Source: an uncultured Erysipelotrichaceae bacterium (GTDB taxonomy: Bacteria; Bacillota_I; Bacilli_A; Erysipelotrichales; Erysipelotrichaceae). Taken from it: 7,809 nucleotides of DNA. A program made the position numbers and the translations under genes. This document shows, one piece after another, positions 6,284 through 7,809 of this stretch. Where the stretch lies: positions 1 to 7,809 of the forward strand of contig CALFEZ010000013.1 in NCBI GenBank assembly GCA_937957895.1. The letters are read 5' to 3'. The stretch's first letter is position 1; every line of letters begins with the position of its first letter. Under the pieces are notes generated by a model that saw only the letters and a list, made by a program, of their open reading frames with translations, ran no database searches and was not told where the DNA came from.

Positions 6284-6311
6284 ATTATATCATCCATGCC
6301 ATCATCAACAA
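6284..6311 (-). promoter_or_regulatory. Promoter of the methyltransferase/DUF5131 operon
   Basis: On the minus strand a perfect -10 TATAAT (6289-6284) preceded by TGA, making an extended -10. A weak -35 TTGTTG (6311-6306) lies 16 nt upstream. Predicted start near 6277 leaves a leader of about 70 nt before the ATG at 6205. It lies downstream of the guaA terminator, so the operon is transcribed on its own. Confidence 0.65.
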
Positions 6312-6381
6312 ACCTTAGATCTGGTTCTGTAGCACCACCACGACTCTTATCGATTAGGTAATCGACCTCTTTATTGAACAC

Positions 6382-6430
6382 AAAAAAACATAAACCCCAT
6401 TGTTTTTATGGATGAAGCATCCTGGGGTTT
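6382..6430 (-). terminator. Intrinsic terminator of guaA (two-part hairpin)
   Basis: On the minus strand AAACCCCA (6430-6423) pairs with TGGGGTTT (6399-6392). The enclosed segment holds a second hairpin, GGATG, CTT, CATCC (6422-6410), directly stacked on the first arm, then an A-rich stretch. A run of seven T residues follows (6388-6382). It begins 7 nt after the guaA stop codon. The nested stem is unusual but the strong GC arms and the T-run support termination. Confidence 0.8.
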
Positions 6431-6436
6431 TGTGTG

Positions 6437-7809
6437 TTATTCCCATTCGATGGTTGCAGGTGGTTTGGATGTGATGTCGTAGACCACTCGATTGACCTGT
6501 GGGATCTGATTGATGATGTGATTGGAAACTTGTTTTAACACTTCCATCGGAATATCGGCAACATCCGCACTGATACCATCAAGTGATGTGATAGCTCGTA
6601 AAGCCAACGTATATGCATAGGTTCGTTGATCACCCATGACCCCTACCGTTTTGGTATTGGTACATACTGTAAAAGCCTGCCAGATCGTATCATTGAGTCC
6701 GGTTTGATCCAAAATCTCATGAAAGATCTTGTCGGATCGTTGTACTATCTCAATCTTTTCTTTGGTCACCGCACCCATGATACGAATGGCGATCCCCGGT
6801 CCGGGAAAAGGTTGTCTGTTGACGATCCTTTGGTCCAATCCTAAACTCTTGCCAACTTCTCTTACCTCATCTTTGAAAAGCATGTTCAAAGGTTCGATCA
6901 GCTTGAATGCGATATCCTTTGGCAGCCCCCCCACGTTATGATGGGATTTGATGGTCATGGCAGTTTCGGTTCCCGATTCGATGACATCGGTATAGAGTGT
7001 TCCTTGTGCAAGATATTGGATGTTGGTCAGCTTTTTGCTTTCATCTTCAAAGACTCTGATGAATGTTTCTCCGATGATCTTGCGTTTTTGCTCAGGATCT
7101 TCGATGTCTTTTAACGCTTGTAAAAACCGCTCTCTCGCATCGACTACGATCAAATGGATGCCATGTTCGTCTTCAAACACGTTTTTGACCCATTCTGCTT
7201 CATTTAAACGCAACAATCCATGATCGATGAACATGCAAGTCAATTGTTGACCAACAGCCCTTTGAAGCAACAATGCCACCACACTGCTGTCAACACCTCC
7301 TGACAATGCACACAAAACTCCGTCTTTTTGGACTGTCTGTTGAATGCTGGTTACTTGATTTTCAATAAAGTCTGCGATTTCCCAGCGATGTTTGACCTGA
7401 CAAATCTCAAACACGAAATTCTCCAATATGCTCATACCATACTCGGTATGTGTCAGTTCCGGATGGAATGCCACTCCATATAACTCTTTTTCATGGTGTT
7501 TGACCATCGCCACATCACACAACTGACTGGATGCAAGATTCTCAAAACTCTCAGGCAATGACTGCACTTGATCTTGATGGGACATCCATACGGTTTGTTG
7601 GTTTGGCAAAGATTTGGTCAGCAAGGACTCTTTGAGGATATCAATCGTCACTTTTCCATACTCATGATCCTCATCGTAAGCCACGATACCACCATGCTGA
7701 TGGATCATCATCTGCATGCCATAACAAATACCCAAGATCGGAATGTTCAGATCATAGATCGTTTGATCGATCAAAAAAGCATTTTCATCATATACGGATT
7801 TTGGGCCAC
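6437..7809 (-). CDS. guaA: GMP synthetase, glutamine-hydrolysing (N-terminus cut by the window)
   Basis: Cytosolic enzyme that aminates XMP to GMP with ATP and glutamine, the last step of GMP synthesis. About 456 codons are visible to the window edge; family proteins are about 510-520 residues, so roughly 55 N-terminal residues are missing. The visible part opens with GPKSVYDENAF and covers most of the class I glutamine amidotransferase domain: nucleophile Cys in GICYGMQ (codon at 7726-7724) and the His-Glu pair in AFHPE (7465-7457). The ATP-pyrophosphatase PP-loop SGGVDSS lies at 7303-7283. FIDHGLLRLNE, GTLYTDVIESG, SHHNVGGLP and PFPGPGIAIRIMG follow, and the C-terminal dimerisation domain ends PPATIEWE, the standard GuaA terminus. 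No frameshift is seen. The promoter lies outside the window. Confidence 0.98.
   Translation of the reverse strand, partial: GPKSVYDENAFLIDQTIYDLNIPILGICYGMQMMIHQHGGIVAYDEDHEYGKVTIDILKESLLTKSLPNQQTVWMSHQDQVQSLPESFENLASSQLCDVAMVKHHEKELYGVAFHPELTHTEYGMSILENFVFEICQVKHRWEIADFIENQVTSIQQTVQKDGVLCALSGGVDSSVVALLLQRAVGQQLTCMFIDHGLLRLNEAEWVKNVFEDEHGIHLIVVDARERFLQALKDIEDPEQKRKIIGETFIRVFEDESKKLTNIQYLAQGTLYTDVIESGTETAMTIKSHHNVGGLPKDIAFKLIEPLNMLFKDEVREVGKSLGLDQRIVNRQPFPGPGIAIRIMGAVTKEKIEIVQRSDKIFHEILDQTGLNDTIWQAFTVCTNTKTVGVMGDQRTYAYTLALRAITSLDGISADVADIPMEVLKQVSNHIINQIPQVNRVVYDITSKPPATIEWE

Noticed and set aside
6199..6381. Minus-strand open frame of 60 codons starting with GTG
   Set aside because: It starts at the T-run of the guaA terminator with no ribosome binding site, upstream of the promoter at 6284-6311, and its product matches nothing known to me. 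It most likely reflects an intergenic region without stops.
6267..6421. Ten-base direct repeat ATGAAGCATC at 6267-6276 and 6412-6421
   Set aside because: Also present at the start of mnmL (2548), too short to mean much, and one copy forms part of the terminator stem. No flanking similarity or mobile-element structure is visible.
1..7809. Search for mobile elements, CRISPR arrays, tRNA/rRNA genes and defence genes
   Set aside because: No transposase, integrase, long inverted or direct repeat, spaced repeat array, cloverleaf or toxin-antitoxin pair was recognised on either strand. DUF5131 has phage relatives, but no other phage gene is nearby.

Overview
The window reads as chromosomal DNA from a low-to-moderate GC member of the Bacillota (Firmicutes), possibly a lineage near Erysipelotrichia or the free-living relatives of Mollicutes. 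The evidence is a leucyl-tRNA synthetase gene behind a classic T-box leader, a YtqA/YtqB-type (mnmL-mnmM) tRNA modification pair, AGGAG-type ribosome binding sites and short, overlapping intergenic spacing. UGA is used as a stop (ceramidase-like gene, GNAT gene, first methyltransferase), so this is not a UGA=Trp Mycoplasma code. The species cannot be named from the sequence alone.

Layout: (1) 1-471, minus strand: N-terminal 157 codons of leuS, cut by the window edge. (2) 487-713, minus: leuS promoter (TTGACA, 17 nt, TATGAT) and a T-box riboswitch with a CUC (Leu) specifier, T-box core and intrinsic terminator. (3) 734-1234, minus: a GNAT acetyltransferase. (4) 1235-1408: divergent intergenic region. 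(5) 1409-4006, plus: a compact three-gene operon with a cytosolic neutral-ceramidase-like hydrolase, then mnmL and mnmM, joined by an ATGA overlap and an 11-base overlap and ending in a hairpin plus T-run. (6) 4015-6205, minus: a probable operon of two class I SAM-dependent methyltransferases (TGATG overlap) followed by a DUF5131/Gp37-Gp68-type three-cysteine protein, with an extended -10 promoter upstream. (7) 6382-7809, minus: terminator and most of guaA (GMP synthetase), cut at its N-terminus.

How the genes fit together: leuS, guaA and mnmLM are housekeeping genes for translation and purine synthesis. LeuS is controlled by uncharged tRNA-Leu. MnmL and MnmM together are expected to convert cmnm5(s2)U to mnm5(s2)U at tRNA wobble position 34. 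The less ordinary parts are the ceramidase-like protein translationally coupled to mnmLM, and the operon joining two orphan methyltransferases to a DUF5131 protein. Four of the nine proteins are likely to use S-adenosylmethionine, and a fifth (DUF5131) may do so. No mobile element, CRISPR array, tRNA or rRNA gene was seen. The tetranucleotide GATC is markedly over-represented across the window. I found no clear previously undescribed system; the two operon contexts are the best leads.
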